DNA from: Campylorhamphus procurvoides
Taxonomy: Eukaryota > Chordata > Aves > Passeriformes > Dendrocolaptidae
Assembly (NCBI GenBank): GCA_013396655.1
Contig: WBMV01004761.1
Span: forward strand, 1,744,088-1,808,087
Direction of reading: 5' to 3'
DNA length: 64,000 bases
How positions within the stretch are numbered: the first letter of the stretch is position 1; the number at the start of each line of letters is the position of its first letter. The position numbers and the translations under genes were made by a program. Below are positions 23,501 through 38,500 of this stretch, piece by piece. The notes below the pieces were generated by a model that saw nothing but the letters and a program-made list of their open reading frames with translations, was not told where the DNA came from and did no database searches.

Positions 23501-26500
23501 AAGAAACATTTCCCATGCCTGCTTCCAAGTATCACTTCACTTAGCATTTCTTAATTTATTTTGCCTCTCATTTCTTAATTTATTTTGCCTCTCATTTCTT
23601 TTAAATGCAACCTTAGCCTAAGAATTCAGTTTGCCAAACTTTTTCTCAGAGGCTGCTTATCATTATTGATGGATATGCATTTTGCTGGGTCATGCAGTGC
23701 AAATTTGATCCTGATCAGTCTGTGACATATAATCTCCTTTCTATAGAATTAGCTGGAGCAGATGAGATGGTGTTTGTGTCAGCTTGTGATTTTTCTAAGT
23801 TGGCAGGGAGACAGCAGATGATATTTGATCTGTCTAAAAGCTGAAGTGTTGCGAACAGATATCTGGTAGGGCCCTGTGTCTGCCAATTTCCAGACAATGC
23901 AACATAGGTTTTGAACCACCAAAGTGCATTTATACCACAGTGGTGTTTTACACCACGTAGTTCAGGTATTTTTAATCCAGTATACTAGGTGCTGGGATTT
24001 ACAGAACTGCTTAACCACGGTGGAGTGAGTCTCTGGCACAGTTTCCATTTGTTCTTTGAACTTTGAACAGCTCACTATGATGCAGTTGAGTCCTGTTGGT
24101 TGATTGTTACTCCTCACATTCTTATCACAGTTTTTCATTTAGAATCTATTGGTAATAAAGGTGAAAACAAGTTGTCACTGACTAGACATTTTTTAAAAGT
24201 TCTTCCATCTTCTCAAATATTGATCAGTGTGCTTATCACATGTAAATATGCACTTTTTTATTTATCATCTGATAAAACCTCTTGCAAGAAAATACCAGGT
24301 AAAATTGCAGATTTCTGTTATATGAGATATTTGTTAAACAAACCATAATGACTCTTCCTTGTTTGCTGTTAATTTCCTTTTTAGATAGTGACATCTGTCC
24401 ATAGACTCCTTGAGTTTTTAAACTATGTTAACAATAATCTCCCCTTCTGTTTGTGTTAGTAGTGTTTTTTAGTGCTTTAGAATGAGTAGATGCTGGTAGC
24501 TGCTTTGGTGAAGTCAGTTATCAGTCAACAAGTAAATTGAAATTTATGGCATTCTCCTTGGGGTTTAAGATGGTCTGCTCCATATTTATGTTCTTTGAGG
24601 ATTCATAAAGGAGATAAACAGAGACGGTGGGAGAGAAGTTCCCAGTGGAGGTGAGAGGGACTGGGGAAGAAATTACCTGCGCTCTCTGCTGTTTCTCAGC
24701 ACAAATGTGGCTTGGAGATCAGGTTTCTGTAAAAGAGATGGGTGAGGAAAGGCTTGATGCAGTATGGTCTAACCTTAAAAGGTTATTCTTCATTGATATT
24801 TTATAAGTAGCTCCTTGTGGGTTCACATCATCTGTTAGATAGTGACCTACTTCATGCTTTTTCTATTTGAGTCTCCCAGCAAACAATCTCATATGACTTA
24901 TCTGATGTCATGTGAATTTGATGTTTGGCCTCAATTTGATGTTTGATGACAGTTTGATACCTTGCTTCTGGAAATCTCTACTGGGCTTGTTTGCCCTTCG
25001 TATTTTTGTTGGGAGAGTAATATTTTCCAATAATCACTTTTGTCTGTTGTCTAACCTTGGAACAGTAGTGATTATAGAAATTTTAGCAGATGTTTAAGCA
25101 GCAAAGATAAAGAAGACGATGTCAACATTGACTCCCAAACACTAATTCCTTACTTTCGTATCTACCTGATTAGGTAGCATGTGATGCAGGTCTCAGATTT
25201 CAGTAACTTGCCTTGACTGCTTAGTTGTTGCTCTTTTCCGTTATCTATTGCCCTTATTTTAGGTTCCTAGTTGCACAAATCCTCAGTGTATTTATCTTTT
25301 AATTAGGGAGAATGGGGATTCCAAACCATGGGAGGAAGGATACTTTCCAAACATACTTTGCATCATAGACTTATGTGTTGCAGCTAAAATGCCCCACTCC
25401 CAAAGAAATCCCTTGCACTTTTAGTCAATTTAGGGCTCTTAGAAATGCAGCCTATATGTGATGTAACTCTGTACCCACTCCAGCATAACTGTGGGAGAAC
25501 AAGATGCTGAGTTTTTAAAGATGCTTCAGAAAATTAAAATAAGTGTTCAGAGACTGAATATAGTCTCTGCAGGATACAGCATAGGGTGTGTTGTCAACTT
25601 CAGCATCACTAAGATCATGTAAAACAAATCTGTAGGAACGTGTGAAGTTTCCCATCTCTGCTCTGCTCCATGATGTTTTTCAGATTGAACATATATGCGT
25701 GATTTATATACACATTGTTTTATTCAAATGTGTTTTTGACTCTTCTTTCCCATATTACTGGGTTAATTTTGCAGCAAAACTGTCACAACACATCTGACAC
25801 TTCTGTATCTTGATAAACCATTTTATTTATTCATTTGTAGGCTGTAAATATATCAGCTCGTATTTTAGTTCCAGGCATTTCTGAAAGTAACATATTGAAA
25901 ACAGAATATTTAAAAGCCATGATTAATAACCTCCATTTATACCAATAACATTCTGTGCTGGTTACATTTCTGAAAAGAACCCCAGCTTTTAACATATTTT
26001 GACTGTCATGGCCTACTTTGATTATTCAGTTACTTAATGTGCACAGTACATTTCATGCTTTTTGTGCTCCTAGTAACCATTTAAAAAAATCTCTGAATCT
26101 GACAGCTAATACCTTCACATTATTATTTCTCCTCAGAATAGTATTTTCAAAAGTGGAAATGTGGAAGATGAGGCTTTTCTGTCCATTTTTAGTTCATATG
26201 CGAGCAAAAAGCTAAGAACAATTTAACACGACATTTTAAAACAACATTTTTAAAAACAATACCATCAACTGCTCCTCTATGAAATTGAAGCACCCTAATG
26301 TATGCTCACCACTTTGGACAGTAAGGCCACCTGCTTATCTCTGCATGGTATTTATGCTTTTGTAAATATTTTTTTGTCCTTGACTGCCTTGTGCTGAGTA
26401 CTTGTGCACTAAGCATAATTAATAAATATAAGCCCTTCCCCAGTTTCACATGTTCTGAACTTCAGAATGCACAAAAGAAATAACTAATTGATAGCAATGA

Positions 26501-29500
26501 TGTTATTTATATTGGCTTATATTAAGATCTTAGAAGTGTTTAGCAGTATGTTGTATAAGCAATTCCTTTAGCACTTATATTTTGCTTAGTAAGCTCATTC
26601 CTATTTAGAAAAATAGGGAAATTGCGGTGAAAAGTTGAAGAGGCCTAGTCAGGGATGCAGAGCGTGTCGTAAAACACATTGATGATTTCAAGTGTTTCCC
26701 CTTTGAAACACAGGGCTAGGTGTGTTTTTAATATGAATCTGCATTTTTTTAAATGGAGTATTAGGCAGCAGGACAGTGCAATTGCTTGCCTGTAGTGTTT
26801 GGAATATGATCATACTGACCCTTTGAAGATAAAGCTTTTGTAATAATAACTTGATCCCGTTAAAAAAAAATCCTTTAAGGTTGGTCAACTAGGATAAATT
26901 GTGTGCTGAATTTTTTGCTTTTGAATTTATGAATGCTTTGCCAACATTTTTAGAAAAAAATGTTTATTATTTTCTGTGATTTTAGTTATCTTACAGCTCA
27001 TACCGATTCTGAAGGAGACTCTGAGGAAGAAAAAAGATGTATGAAGCCACCTGATGCCATGGTGAAATCAGAAGAAGAAGAATTACTTAATTTTTTACAG
27101 CAGGTGGACAATTTGCACAAGGGTTCAGAGGATGATAAAAGGGAGGGCTTCAGACTGCTGCTTGAGAAAGATGACAAGGTATTTTGGGTAAACTTAATAT
27201 TTTGTTGCTTTTAACTTATACTATACGTTGTACTACTTTTAAGAATGTAATATGAGCTTTAAAATGCACATAGAATTGGAAGATGAAATTTCAAACATAT
27301 TTTTAAAATACAGTGAGAAAGGAATATTTCAGGGTGGTGTCAATATTCATGTTGTGTGAATGTAAAAGTTCTGCTATTTTATATCTCATTTAGGATCAGT
27401 AACTTTGAGGCTTTGTTTGATTTAGATACTCTTGCATTAACAAAGAAGGATTATGGGCTTTTTTCTATATAAATGCTACTTACTTTTCCTGGTTTTGGAA
27501 TAGTCTGTATGAGAAAATCCTGTGGTATTAAGTCATAACCAGACCTAGTGTTCTCAGGAAATCATAACTATGAGCATCTAGTCTGCTTATACCTCTCTGA
27601 TACCCTTCATATGAATTTTTCCTTTAACTTACTGTGCACATACGTAACTCCAAATCAAATTTGAGTCATTTGATGTACAGTGCTTAATTCAGTGTACCAT
27701 TTTCATCTGGTTTGGTAAACATTAGTTCTATTTTCATTTACATATTGGAATACCCAGAAGGATAGATAAGAGATTAATTGTGAATGAGTGTGGTGCTTAT
27801 GGCCTGCCTAAAAAAAATATACATAATTTCATTCAGGAGTCCTTTGTGCTTTGCTGGATTACCTCTGTAGTTTTTATATTAAAAATTTAAAAATTATATT
27901 CATATTTATAATATATTAAGTTTTTGTGTTTATATTTTAAAGTTTTTATATTAAACTGATTTCTAAAAGAAAACCTCTTTAGACAGCCTAGGGTGTTTCC
28001 AAAAGCTGTGTTCTCTTCTGTTCAAGGAAAATTGGTCAATTGGTTCTCACATGAACTGAAAGTAGTATGTAGATGGGTGCAAAATAAATAAAAAATGATA
28101 CCGTGTTCTGATAACTTGCTTTAAGCGTTATGAAAGTAAACTATTGAAATCCCATTCTGCTCAGTTTAATTATGCAGCTGTGGTCTACTTTCAGTATGAA
28201 AACTGTGTGGACTTTCTGTGGAGACTTGCACGTGCCTATGGAGATCTATTTGAGATGACTACTGATGCTGAGGAGAAGAGGAAATATGTTACTGATGGTA
28301 AGCCAAGGAAAAATGTTTATGTAGAGTGTCATCTGAACGTAATGAAACCTGCTTTGAACTTGGGTTGTTTTCCAATGAAATGAATTTGCAATGCAATAAA
28401 TGGGAGCATTTTTACTGTAGTAATAATGTTTTGTGCAATAAACTGCCACAGTATACAACTTCAGTTCATTTTTATCTCGCTGAAAGATCCAAAATCAGTG
28501 AAGGAGAAGTATTGTGGGCCATAATTGAAGGCTGGATTGTGACTTAAAATTCTGTATTCTGTTGAGAATTAGATGGGTACAGAATGTGAAAAAACCCAGA
28601 TACTGTCAGCAGTTTCTTAATTACCTTTTTGGGAGAGTAAGAGTAATAAATAAATCCTGAGGCTGGGTCAAGGTTTTTTTCTCTGCTTTCTTGTGGCAAG
28701 GAGCACTCCTGCTTATCAGCAGCCTCTTTTGTGGTGATGATGGGGATGGAAATTTGGGAATCTGGAGAAACTGTTGTCCAGAAACAGAAGTGTGTGACAA
28801 TTGGTGTTGCTTCCAAGGATCTCATCCCTTGTATCCTGTTTGACAACTTAATCTCCACAAGGTTCTGGTTTTCTTCTTCATAGCACTTCTTCTTTGTTGC
28901 TTTTAAAAGCTTTGCCCTTTTTTTCACTGTCAGGATGCATATTGGCTGGAGGTACAGTTTATGTTTCCCTTTTTGTATTGGGCTGAATTCTTTTTATTAC
29001 ATGAAAACATACATCTTTTCTACCTGTGTCACTCTCCTCCATCAACATGCTATACTTAAAATAATCCTTTTTGCCTGTATGTGGGAGTACTTCTCTCTGC
29101 CTTTTGTTTCTCCATTGCCTCTCATTTTTTTTGCTGCACCAAATCAAGTTTAGGTTATTTTGTCTTTTGTGACACTTTTTGTCTACTTTTTGTTTCATTG
29201 ACAATGTCACAGACAAAGAAGTCTGGATGCCCTTTGTCATCCTTAAAGGCAGTGTCCTGTCTTTGTGCTGTCATTACATACTCCATAGCCAATCTCAGCT
29301 TGTCCTTCCTTGTCCCTTCCTTATTCCCATCTTTTTGTCATCTAAATACTCATGAAGACTTGCACTGCCTTAGCCACTTAATCGATACTGTCTTTGCTTT
29401 AGTAGGATCTTGGCTTCTCTGTATGGAAATCCCACATTGCAGTGAGGATTATGACACAAAGTAAATTACAGCAGTAATTCTGTTGTTGGAGCCTTTGCCA

Positions 29501-32500
29501 GTGACTACATGTAGCCTCAGTTGATGAAAGATAATGGCATAGAAAAAGACGGGGAGAGATAGAGACTGAGGGAATGAAAGTGGGTCCTAGGTGTTGAGTA
29601 ACCAGCCTAGTTTGGCTCATTCTTGTGAAGTGGGGGTGGTGGTAGCCTGTTTCATCTCAGTTTTTGGAAGTGGTGCGGCAGGATTGAGACTGCGGGGGAG
29701 CTGGCAGTAGTTTTGTGGTTATTTTTCATTCCACTGGGTTAGAGGGCTGTGTATGCTATTCTTTGTTTTTGTGAAGTTAACTTGCAGTACAGAAATGTCA
29801 GTGTTGCTTAATTGGTTGCAGCTGAGACTCTGCAAACAGCAAGGGTCTCATCTGAACTTACTGGCAGTGTGGGTTTGATCAAATCACCTACTGTCATCTT
29901 TATTCAGTTAGTGGAATTTTTAGTTAGTTAAGTGGAACTCCAGGGAAATCTTTGTGCTAGAAAGGAGCTTCAACTAGTTTATTCCTGTACCCAGACAGCT
30001 TTACTCATTCTTCTGACAGGTGCTTCTCCAACCTGCTTTTAAGGGTCTTCAATCTTAAAGACAGCATGGTCTCCTTTGGTAGTCCAGTCCAAACCTTCGC
30101 TGACTTAACTGCATCCGAAATGGATTTAAAAAAAAATAAAATATAGATATATGTGTGTATGTGTACATGTGTGTGTATATATATATATGGATATATACGT
30201 GGATGGATATGTAAATGATGTAAATCCAGGATGTTACATTGTCCATCTAAACGTTTCTAAGAACAGGAAGTAATTTCTTCTTTGCTGCTAGGTTATATCA
30301 AATGGGTTTGGTTTTGGGAGTCACCTAAAACATGGAAAAGTACAATAAATCCTTTAATATATTGTACTCCATTTCCAGGAAAGAGTAAAGCTGAAAAGGC
30401 TGTTCAGCTGGATGACGGGAGTGCTGAGAGTCACCAGTGGTAAGTTTGAGAAAGTGTGCATTTTTAAAAACTTGTTTGTGTTAATCAAATTCAACAAAAC
30501 CCCCCAGCCATCCTTGGCTCTAAATAGCGCCCACAGCAAATTACATTTATCATACTGCAGTTTGATATCAGTTTCATAAAATATTCATTAATATTTTTTC
30601 ATAACTTTATGGAACTCAGTTATCCCCAGCTGCAGCTAAAAATGACATTGAAATATTCTGTGAAACATTTACTGTAGAATGTGAGGCAACTCAGTACTTC
30701 AATACCTACCATAAAATGTATATGGAAGTATTTACTTAAACCACTACATTATTGCTCAGAGAAGCCATAGTTTTCCATTTACCATCCATTTCAGCAATTC
30801 ACAAAATAATGTCGTTTGACCTTGTATTTTATTCTTTTTCTTGTACTAATCTAAATTCTAATAATTAAAAATAGATGTAGAGGACTATGGAAATTTTAAT
30901 TAACTTCTCAGTTTTTCTCTACATATGACACTTATTTTAATTTTGTAGACCTTGCCAGAACTAACAAACTCTGCAAATGTAAATACTTTCTATCAAATCA
31001 ACGTTATCAGGTAAAAGATAATTCTGCTGAGTTCTAGCTGATAGTTCTTCGCCTTACTATTTTATTAGTAAATATTACTGAGCTCCAGATTTCTTTTCTA
31101 ATATTGTTTACTTTTGCTCTTCATTTTTGTTTCTACATTCTTCACTAATGTTGTCATTACACAGGTAGGGTGGGATCTCACTAAACTTTTACATATCTAA
31201 ATCAAATACTTTTATCCCAGGCTCCTTTCACAATCTAAAAGGAAGCAGCAAGTTTGGGAGTGCAGTTCATCTGAATTAGTTTTGCTCATTTTGTCTTGCA
31301 TGAGGGTGAGATGCATTCCTCCTGAAGTTCAGTTGACAACATCTCCATCGCCAATGAAGGGAGTGCACATCTGCTAGCTCAGGTTTAGATACTTGATTAG
31401 ACACAGATATTTTCATTTAATTAGGTGACTCTGGCTTGGTTTATCTCTTTCTGAAAGCAATTTACAGCCATTTCTGCTCTTTGCCTGACCACAGTCATGG
31501 GCACTTCTTCAGGGTGATGCTTGTGTACCCATCTCAGCTAGAGCTATGTGTATAAACAACCACAAAATCACACGCAAGTATGAGTCCTGCCCCTCCTTTC
31601 CTCCTCAGCCCACAAGACTGACAAAATACCCTGTAATAAATACAATTCCACTGGCAGAAACTGTGCTGCTAAAACCTTACAAGTTGTTCAGGGAGAGGTA
31701 GGTGGTCTGTTGGACTTCAGATGTGAGATCCTGTACTGGCAGGCACATCTGGCAGGGGAAGAATTACGAGTATGAGGAGATGTGTTCCAGAGATTAGCTT
31801 AGAAAGCAGAATCGAGAGGTTTAAGATGAAAATTTTATGTTTTGTAAGCTACTGCTTCTTGTTAGAGGCAATGAATTTCTGAACAGTTTACAGTTTTCAT
31901 CCTTTCTGTATCTGGGTTGCAAGTGAATTGTGAGAGGTTTATCAGTTATTGTTCATCTGGTGGCTTTCTAGTGGTATAGATGAACACTACAGATTTAACG
32001 GCTTGCTATATTTTTTTCCTGAGTGTATTATCAGCTTGTCTTTATTTTCTGCAATCTTTCTGAATCGATGCCTGATTTTTAGTGTGATGCCCATAATGAT
32101 TATGCTAATCTAACTGAGGCTCTGAATACTGGACAGAATGGACTTCTGTGATCCAGAAAGGCATTGGTACATTTTTGTGTGGCATGACAACTGTTGTACA
32201 GTCTGTGGTCTCAGCAGATCCGTTTCTGCTGTGCTGCTACTTAACCAGATGGGCTTGTTTTGTAACATTTCTGGAAAACTGTCTTTTTCTTTTTTGTTCC
32301 TAGTAGAGTACTTTACATACATTTCATGTTTATTTGAATCCTTTTCTCAGGTTTATTGAGGCCATTTAGGTTTGTAAATGTATCCTCTCCCAGATTACAA
32401 TTTTATTTCCAAAGTATTTTGTTGCTGTGTGGCTTTTTTAAAGTCACTGACTTCATTAATGAAATTACTGGAAGATAATGGATTCAGCATTAAACTTTGT

Positions 32501-35500
32501 GGAGCACCTGTAATGATGCCTAGGTTCACATGAACCTAGTTCTGCAACCATATCTATAGGTGATTCAATCTAAACAGTATTTCTATGGGTGGATTTCCAA
32601 GGAGCATCATACAGGACAAAGTCAAAGGCCCTCTAATATTCCAGACTTGTTTATTTTGTCAGAAAAGAAAAAAAATTTATATATATACCATTTGTTCACA
32701 AAATACTTGTGTTAACTGTTGCATATGTTTATGCAGTTACAGAATAGTTTATCCTGGAATGTTTTCAGGTTATGCTGATTTGTCACTTTTTCCCTTTTCC
32801 CTTTTCCTTTCCTTGATGGTAACTATGTGTGCGTTTTTCCTTTCTATTGGGTCTTTATCCAGGAGACTTGTAGACAGCTATATGTCAGATCTGGATTGTT
32901 TGAGTCTGGCCTAATGCAAATTTATCCAGTTTATCTAAACATTATTTCACATGTTAATCCACATGATCAACAAATAAGACTTCATAGAATCTTCCCTGTA
33001 GAAACTGTGTTCTCCAAGTTGTATGGAAACAGAATTTTGCCTCAAGTCATAAACAAATAAGACTGTGTGTGAACAGAAAATAGTGAAAGATAATGAAATT
33101 GTAAATAAATAATATGTGAAAGTAATATGAAATCCATAGTTAATAAGGATATGAGAGAAAACAGCTGAAAAGAAAAAACAGAACAAATATTTACACAAAA
33201 AAGCTAGGATCACTAGCAGGTGGTCACTTAAGTTCAGAGACAAAAGGCAGTACCCAACTCCAATTGACACCTAAATGTACTGTCCCTATTATATGTGTCT
33301 ACATATGAGTGAGAGACTTGTCTTCAATTTACAGGGGACACAGACTTGAAAGGCAGCATGTGCCATTTGATGTGCCAGGATATTTGCATGGCATGACACA
33401 GGACCTTTGTGGGTCTGTTTACTTGCAGGCTGGCATATGGAAGTGGGGGGAAGTCCTAGGGCACCTCCAGTGGCAGCAGGCACTGTGTCCAGGCAGGGAT
33501 CTTGTTTGATCAGGACTGAACAAGGTCTCTGCTGGCTGTAATAGGAGATTAGATACAGAGATGAGAAGCTCAGCATACATGCAAGCTCGGTGTGAAAGTA
33601 ATGCCGTCTCAGACCAAAATCCTTCCTTTTCATCTCACTGCCAACGTAACATTTTCTGAAGCTGTGTAAGGTAAATAATCTTAGGCTACGTAAGATGAGC
33701 CCATCTGTTTGATGAGACAGTTTTCTCATTTTACATGTAAGGCCATGTTAGTCTGTATCAGCTGTTGGTAAGGAAGCTCATTTTCTGACCTTGACTGAGG
33801 AAAATTTGTGTTGATTTCTTACTCATCAGTACTTCATAATTTCTGTGGAGTTTTGATATTTTCAGTCAGCACAACTGAGGTTTTAGCTCAAGTTTGGTGT
33901 AGCTACTATCTATGTTGTCCACTCATACATTATTTCTGATGTTCTCTTCAACTGTTTAATATATTACGGCTTCCTAAATGAGTGAGGATTAAATGATAGC
34001 CTGTTCTTTTCCTGATACTGTTCTTTGTGCTCTATTTACACTTAACCCTTAGGGAGTAGGAGGAATATAAGCAAAGAAGAAATTGAATTCAGCCTTGTTG
34101 GTTTCATCCTTTGTCATTTCTTCATTGCTAATTGTTCTGCACTTTCATTTATGTTTTCTTTTCCTTCTGATGTGTTTATAGAACCTCTTCATATTGCTTT
34201 ATCAATATCCCTAGCTTTGATATCTGCTCTTGTTTTCATTTTTGGAGTCAATTACTTTTGGGTTTTTAAGTTAATAGAGAATTCCTCACTGGAGCTGAAT
34301 TAATGTTTTAAACTATTCCCCAATATGACTAAAGGGTCATTTACAGCTGCGCTTTTGAATATTGTCTATTAATAATACTTCCACAGAACTTTTTCTAACA
34401 TGATACTTCTTAATGATTTAATTTTCTTCACTAAAAATGTACACTGTGCCTGTCAAGCAAGGATTAGGGCTAGGGACCTATTTGGAAGTTTCTTTTGGAA
34501 GCATATCCCTGCTGCTTGAAAGCTCTTTTTTCTGCATAAATAAGTCTTTGTCACACCATGACCAACATAATTTTCCTAGTATAATGGAGTTATACTGGCA
34601 AAAACATCCCTTTTCCAGAACAGGTTTTTCTTCTCTTTTGTGAAACTGCTATAAGGTGTCTTGGAAACAGAACACATCTTTTGTGTCTGCCAGAAGAATT
34701 TAGTGGAATGGTTCCATGAGCAAACTCTTGCTAATGTAGACCTAGAGTTCAGCTGTCTTGCCTCGCTTTTCATATTTACTTCAGTTAAGAACAAAAAGAT
34801 TTCACATATCTCCTTAGTGTACCACTTTTATCTTTTTTGTAAAACTGTATCATAAAATATAACATAAAAACATAAAACACTCAAACTGTTCAACTTACTG
34901 ATCGGCAGACTGACAAGTAATCAGTATTCATCTTCAAGTTAAATTTTATAAAACATATGCAGAAAGCAAAATATCTTTAAGTAGTCAGGTGGTTTTGGTA
35001 ATGAAACTATGCAACTGCAAATAAGTTTCATAGCTTGAATCCAGATTTTTGAAAACATGTGATCATGCTTAATTTTTAGGTGCCTTCAGATTTTTTTGAA
35101 TGGTGACCTCTAAAAAACTGAAGTAAGTGGCAGCACTGGAAAGGAAACACATAGTTGTAGCTTTTTATTATTTTTGTATGAAATGCTAAGGAGAGGCAGA
35201 GTAAATATTCCAGAGTGACTGGTATCTTTGTTCAGCTGGTGTCAGTTTTTCAAGATGTGGAGGAACTTGCATGCAAAAGTCGACATCAGCCAGTTGCAGG
35301 TCTCCTTGTGTTTTCCAATGCTCAAATAAATCTGTTTTGTGGGACAGTGATTCGCAAATGACAGCTGTGAATCCTCACAGCTCATCTTGGATCGTGGAGC
35401 ATCTTTATCATCCAGGTTTTAATTGGAAGTGCTGTGTGAACAATTCAGTGCTCTAGTTGACTTCATAGTTGTGCTGTTTTACAACTTTACACTTACAGAA

Positions 35501-38500
35501 AACGCTCAATGTAGATGCATGATAATAGTGGTTTTATTTAAAATGGAACAGTCATTTTTAAATTATTTTGCAAAACAGGTGAGTTTTTATATTCGTGGGG
35601 GTTTTTTTGCTGTTTTTTCTTCAAGAGTTTGGAAGAAGTCTGGGAGGTTTCTCTGCTGTTGCCCAGATTCCCCCAAACTTCCTTTTTTTGCTGAGGAGAA
35701 CTTGTTACAAGCTTCACAAAGAAAGAGAGGTTACTAGATAGGGTCAGTTTTCATGACATTTACCTGGAAAGATCATTCTTTGCACTGAGCTTTGGTTTTT
35801 TCACCACAAATAAACTTCACGCTGCTATCAAGTTTGGGTTACTCTGTGGAACCTACCTGCTCATGATAGGAGTCATACAGCACATGTCTCATTTAGGTGG
35901 AAGTGAGTTAGCAAGTGAAAACCCAGTGGTTTTTAAGGGAAGAGTCTTCCTGAACTGCAGCTACTCCCAGGACTTTATCATATGTGTGAGTATTAATAAG
36001 AAGCATAAAAATATTCACAAGCCTTAGGTTGTCCATGGAAGTGGATTCCAGAGCTTGGGGAGAGTGTCTCGCTGAAAAGCAGCACTATGGAAGGGAATGG
36101 ATTGGTTTCGTTGGGGAGATCAATAATCACCATTTGAGTGTTTTGGGGATTTCACACAAACTTCCACAAAAAAACTCAGCATGCCATATCAGTAGCAGAA
36201 TTCTAACAGATAATTTGTCAGGTTTGTAAGGTGCAATGGCATAAAAATAATTCTCTAGTGAAACAGAACTCTTTAAAGTTATGAAATATGTTGTAGGATA
36301 TTATCATACTGCCATCAAACTTTAAAATTAAATCTGTATCTGTTTCTAACTAAATGCTTGTAACCTGGTGCCCTTAATTATCCCTTATTTAGACTTACAA
36401 GAAACAGGTAACTTCCAAGCTACAAACATCTGTTTGTATCATGCAGTCTCATTATTCAGAGATTGATAGTTTGTGGAGAAATACAAAGTTTCCAGTTAAT
36501 AGTTGTTTGCTTTGTATTTGATTCATGGGAAGACCAAAGAAATTTTACTGTGATCTATGTTAGTTGTGCTTAATGTTAGTCAATAATCTTTAAAATAATT
36601 ATCTTTGTAAAAATTATTTAAAATTTCAAATTCAGAAGCCATTTCTCTAAAGGTGTAAGTTGTTCTGTAGTAAGTGGATCAGGGAAACACTGCAGCATCC
36701 TCATGCATGTGCAAAGGACGTAGGTTTGACATGTGAGAAGATCTGCTTACTACCAGCTTTTTGCCAGAATCATCACAGAGGAAATAAAACTGGCAACCTA
36801 ATGATTCCTATTACGTGTCTGTCAAGGAGAATTGTTGTGTTACTGTCTCTGAAAGCTGTTGTTTCACTCTGTTTCCACATTTCTGAAGACTATCCTGCTA
36901 ATTTCTTCAAGACTGTATTTCCATCTATAACAACTGTCTGTTATAAAACAAAAGGTTAAATTTCTTGAACACAGAAGTTTAACATAGTTTTGGGTTCTAC
37001 AAGTCTAAGAAATGCAGAGCATGACATCCACATATTCTGCTGGTGATCTGTGAATACACATTAACACCAGCATTTTTCCTTGATTTGATATACTGTGTGT
37101 GTTGCAATAAATTATTAAGGCAGAATTCTTGAATGTCCTTGCCTTCGGAGTTTTTAAATCAAAATAGGGGTTTGTTTCCCATGTTTTTGAAAGTGTCATC
37201 TAAGCAAGTGTGTGCTATATCTGATGTTTCCCTGGAGCTCAGCTTCGGTGCTCTGTCTGTACTTCTGCCAATTTCTACAATGTAAACTCAGTTAGGTTCC
37301 AAGAAGAGAAAACAAAACCCAAACAAATATTCAGGAACAAAAAAACACCAAACACTTCACTTTGCACCTTGCTGCATCTTACTTTGTGTGTTGGCAGTCA
37401 TTTGCAGCCACTGCATCCTTACCCTCAACCCCCATGAGGGTGGGGATATCCAGAAATCTAAGATATCTAGGAAATTATGGCATACACAGGACTGAGCCAT
37501 TGAGAGGTGGGGAGGCACATTTTAGAACTGGGATGAAAATGAGCTTTCTTTTCACTGGGCCTCTCACATGTTACCCACATATTAGCCTTTGCTTTTATTA
37601 CCTTACATGTCAAATGTTTTTCAAGTGAAGAGGAGGGAGTGAAAAAAGGTATGGAATGTATTCTTTGGCACTGGTAAATATCACAAACTCCCCTCCGGTT
37701 TGCAAAGCCTTTATCATTTACAATTAAGAAAACTTCCCTGTTGATACTAGAACGCTACAATGGAGATCTAGATTTCTAAACGTAAGCCTTATACCTACAC
37801 ATTTCCAAAGTCTGCATGACATAAGAGGGTTTTTTAGATTTGGGATATGTGAAAGGGTATACAGAAGAGCGAGGAACGATGGGAAAATGTGTGTTATTTC
37901 TGATTTTGGCCCTGTGAGATTTATCAGGGGAAAGGTAAAACTTGCTGTATTTGTGTGCCCTAGTGTGACCTAATCTTGATTTGAGACTTCAAAATCTTTC
38001 TGTAAATCCGTCTCATATGGAATAAGCTGTGGTTGCCAGAGTCTTAAGTGTTGGTAGCATTTTTGATATTAAAATTCAAATTTGCTTGATAAAACTTACT
38101 GTATCAACCTGCTGCTCTCTCTCCCTTTTGCAGCAGATAAGGCATGCCCCTTACAGTTTTACTTTGCCTGAATACGTACAGAAATTCTGGAGTGCCAGAA
38201 GGAAAATGTTAGTTCACTTTTTGATGTGGATCCTTCTGCCTAAGGGCCACATAGGCACTTGGTATCTATCTCTGTCAGCTAGAGTTTCTTGCCAGTCTGA
38301 GTTTCAATTACATTGTTTTAAACAAAGGGACAGGGCACTAACTTATTACTGAGTTCATCTGTGTTTGTGCATATTAAAGGAATGTTAATTGTGGATGGTT
38401 AACCTGTATGCTTCTACACCACGTTCAGTAACTTTTCTTCCATCTGGAATAACATTTTTTATGCTAACTGAAGTACTGTGTCTGTCTTAATGGGGTAATG

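Larger units (their letters stand above)
28298..30378 (+). other. RMDN2: RMDN2 intron between coding exons 3 and 4 (2081 nt)
   Basis: Bounded by GTAAGCC and CTCCATTTCCAG. Contains a block at 28544-29620 with unusually many long minus-strand open frames (73-127 codons), an old CR1-like segment (about 29950-30120) and a TG/TA microsatellite just after it. No other exon recognised. Confidence 0.9.

Noticed and set aside
28298..28383. Extension of coding exon 3 past its donor (about 28 extra codons to a stop)
   Set aside because: Simple intron read-through. The GTAAGC donor and the phase match with exon 4 support splicing.
33289..33729. 146-codon minus frame in intron 4
   Set aside because: No recognisable domain and no splice or promoter context. 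Overlapping plus frame also open. Left as chance.
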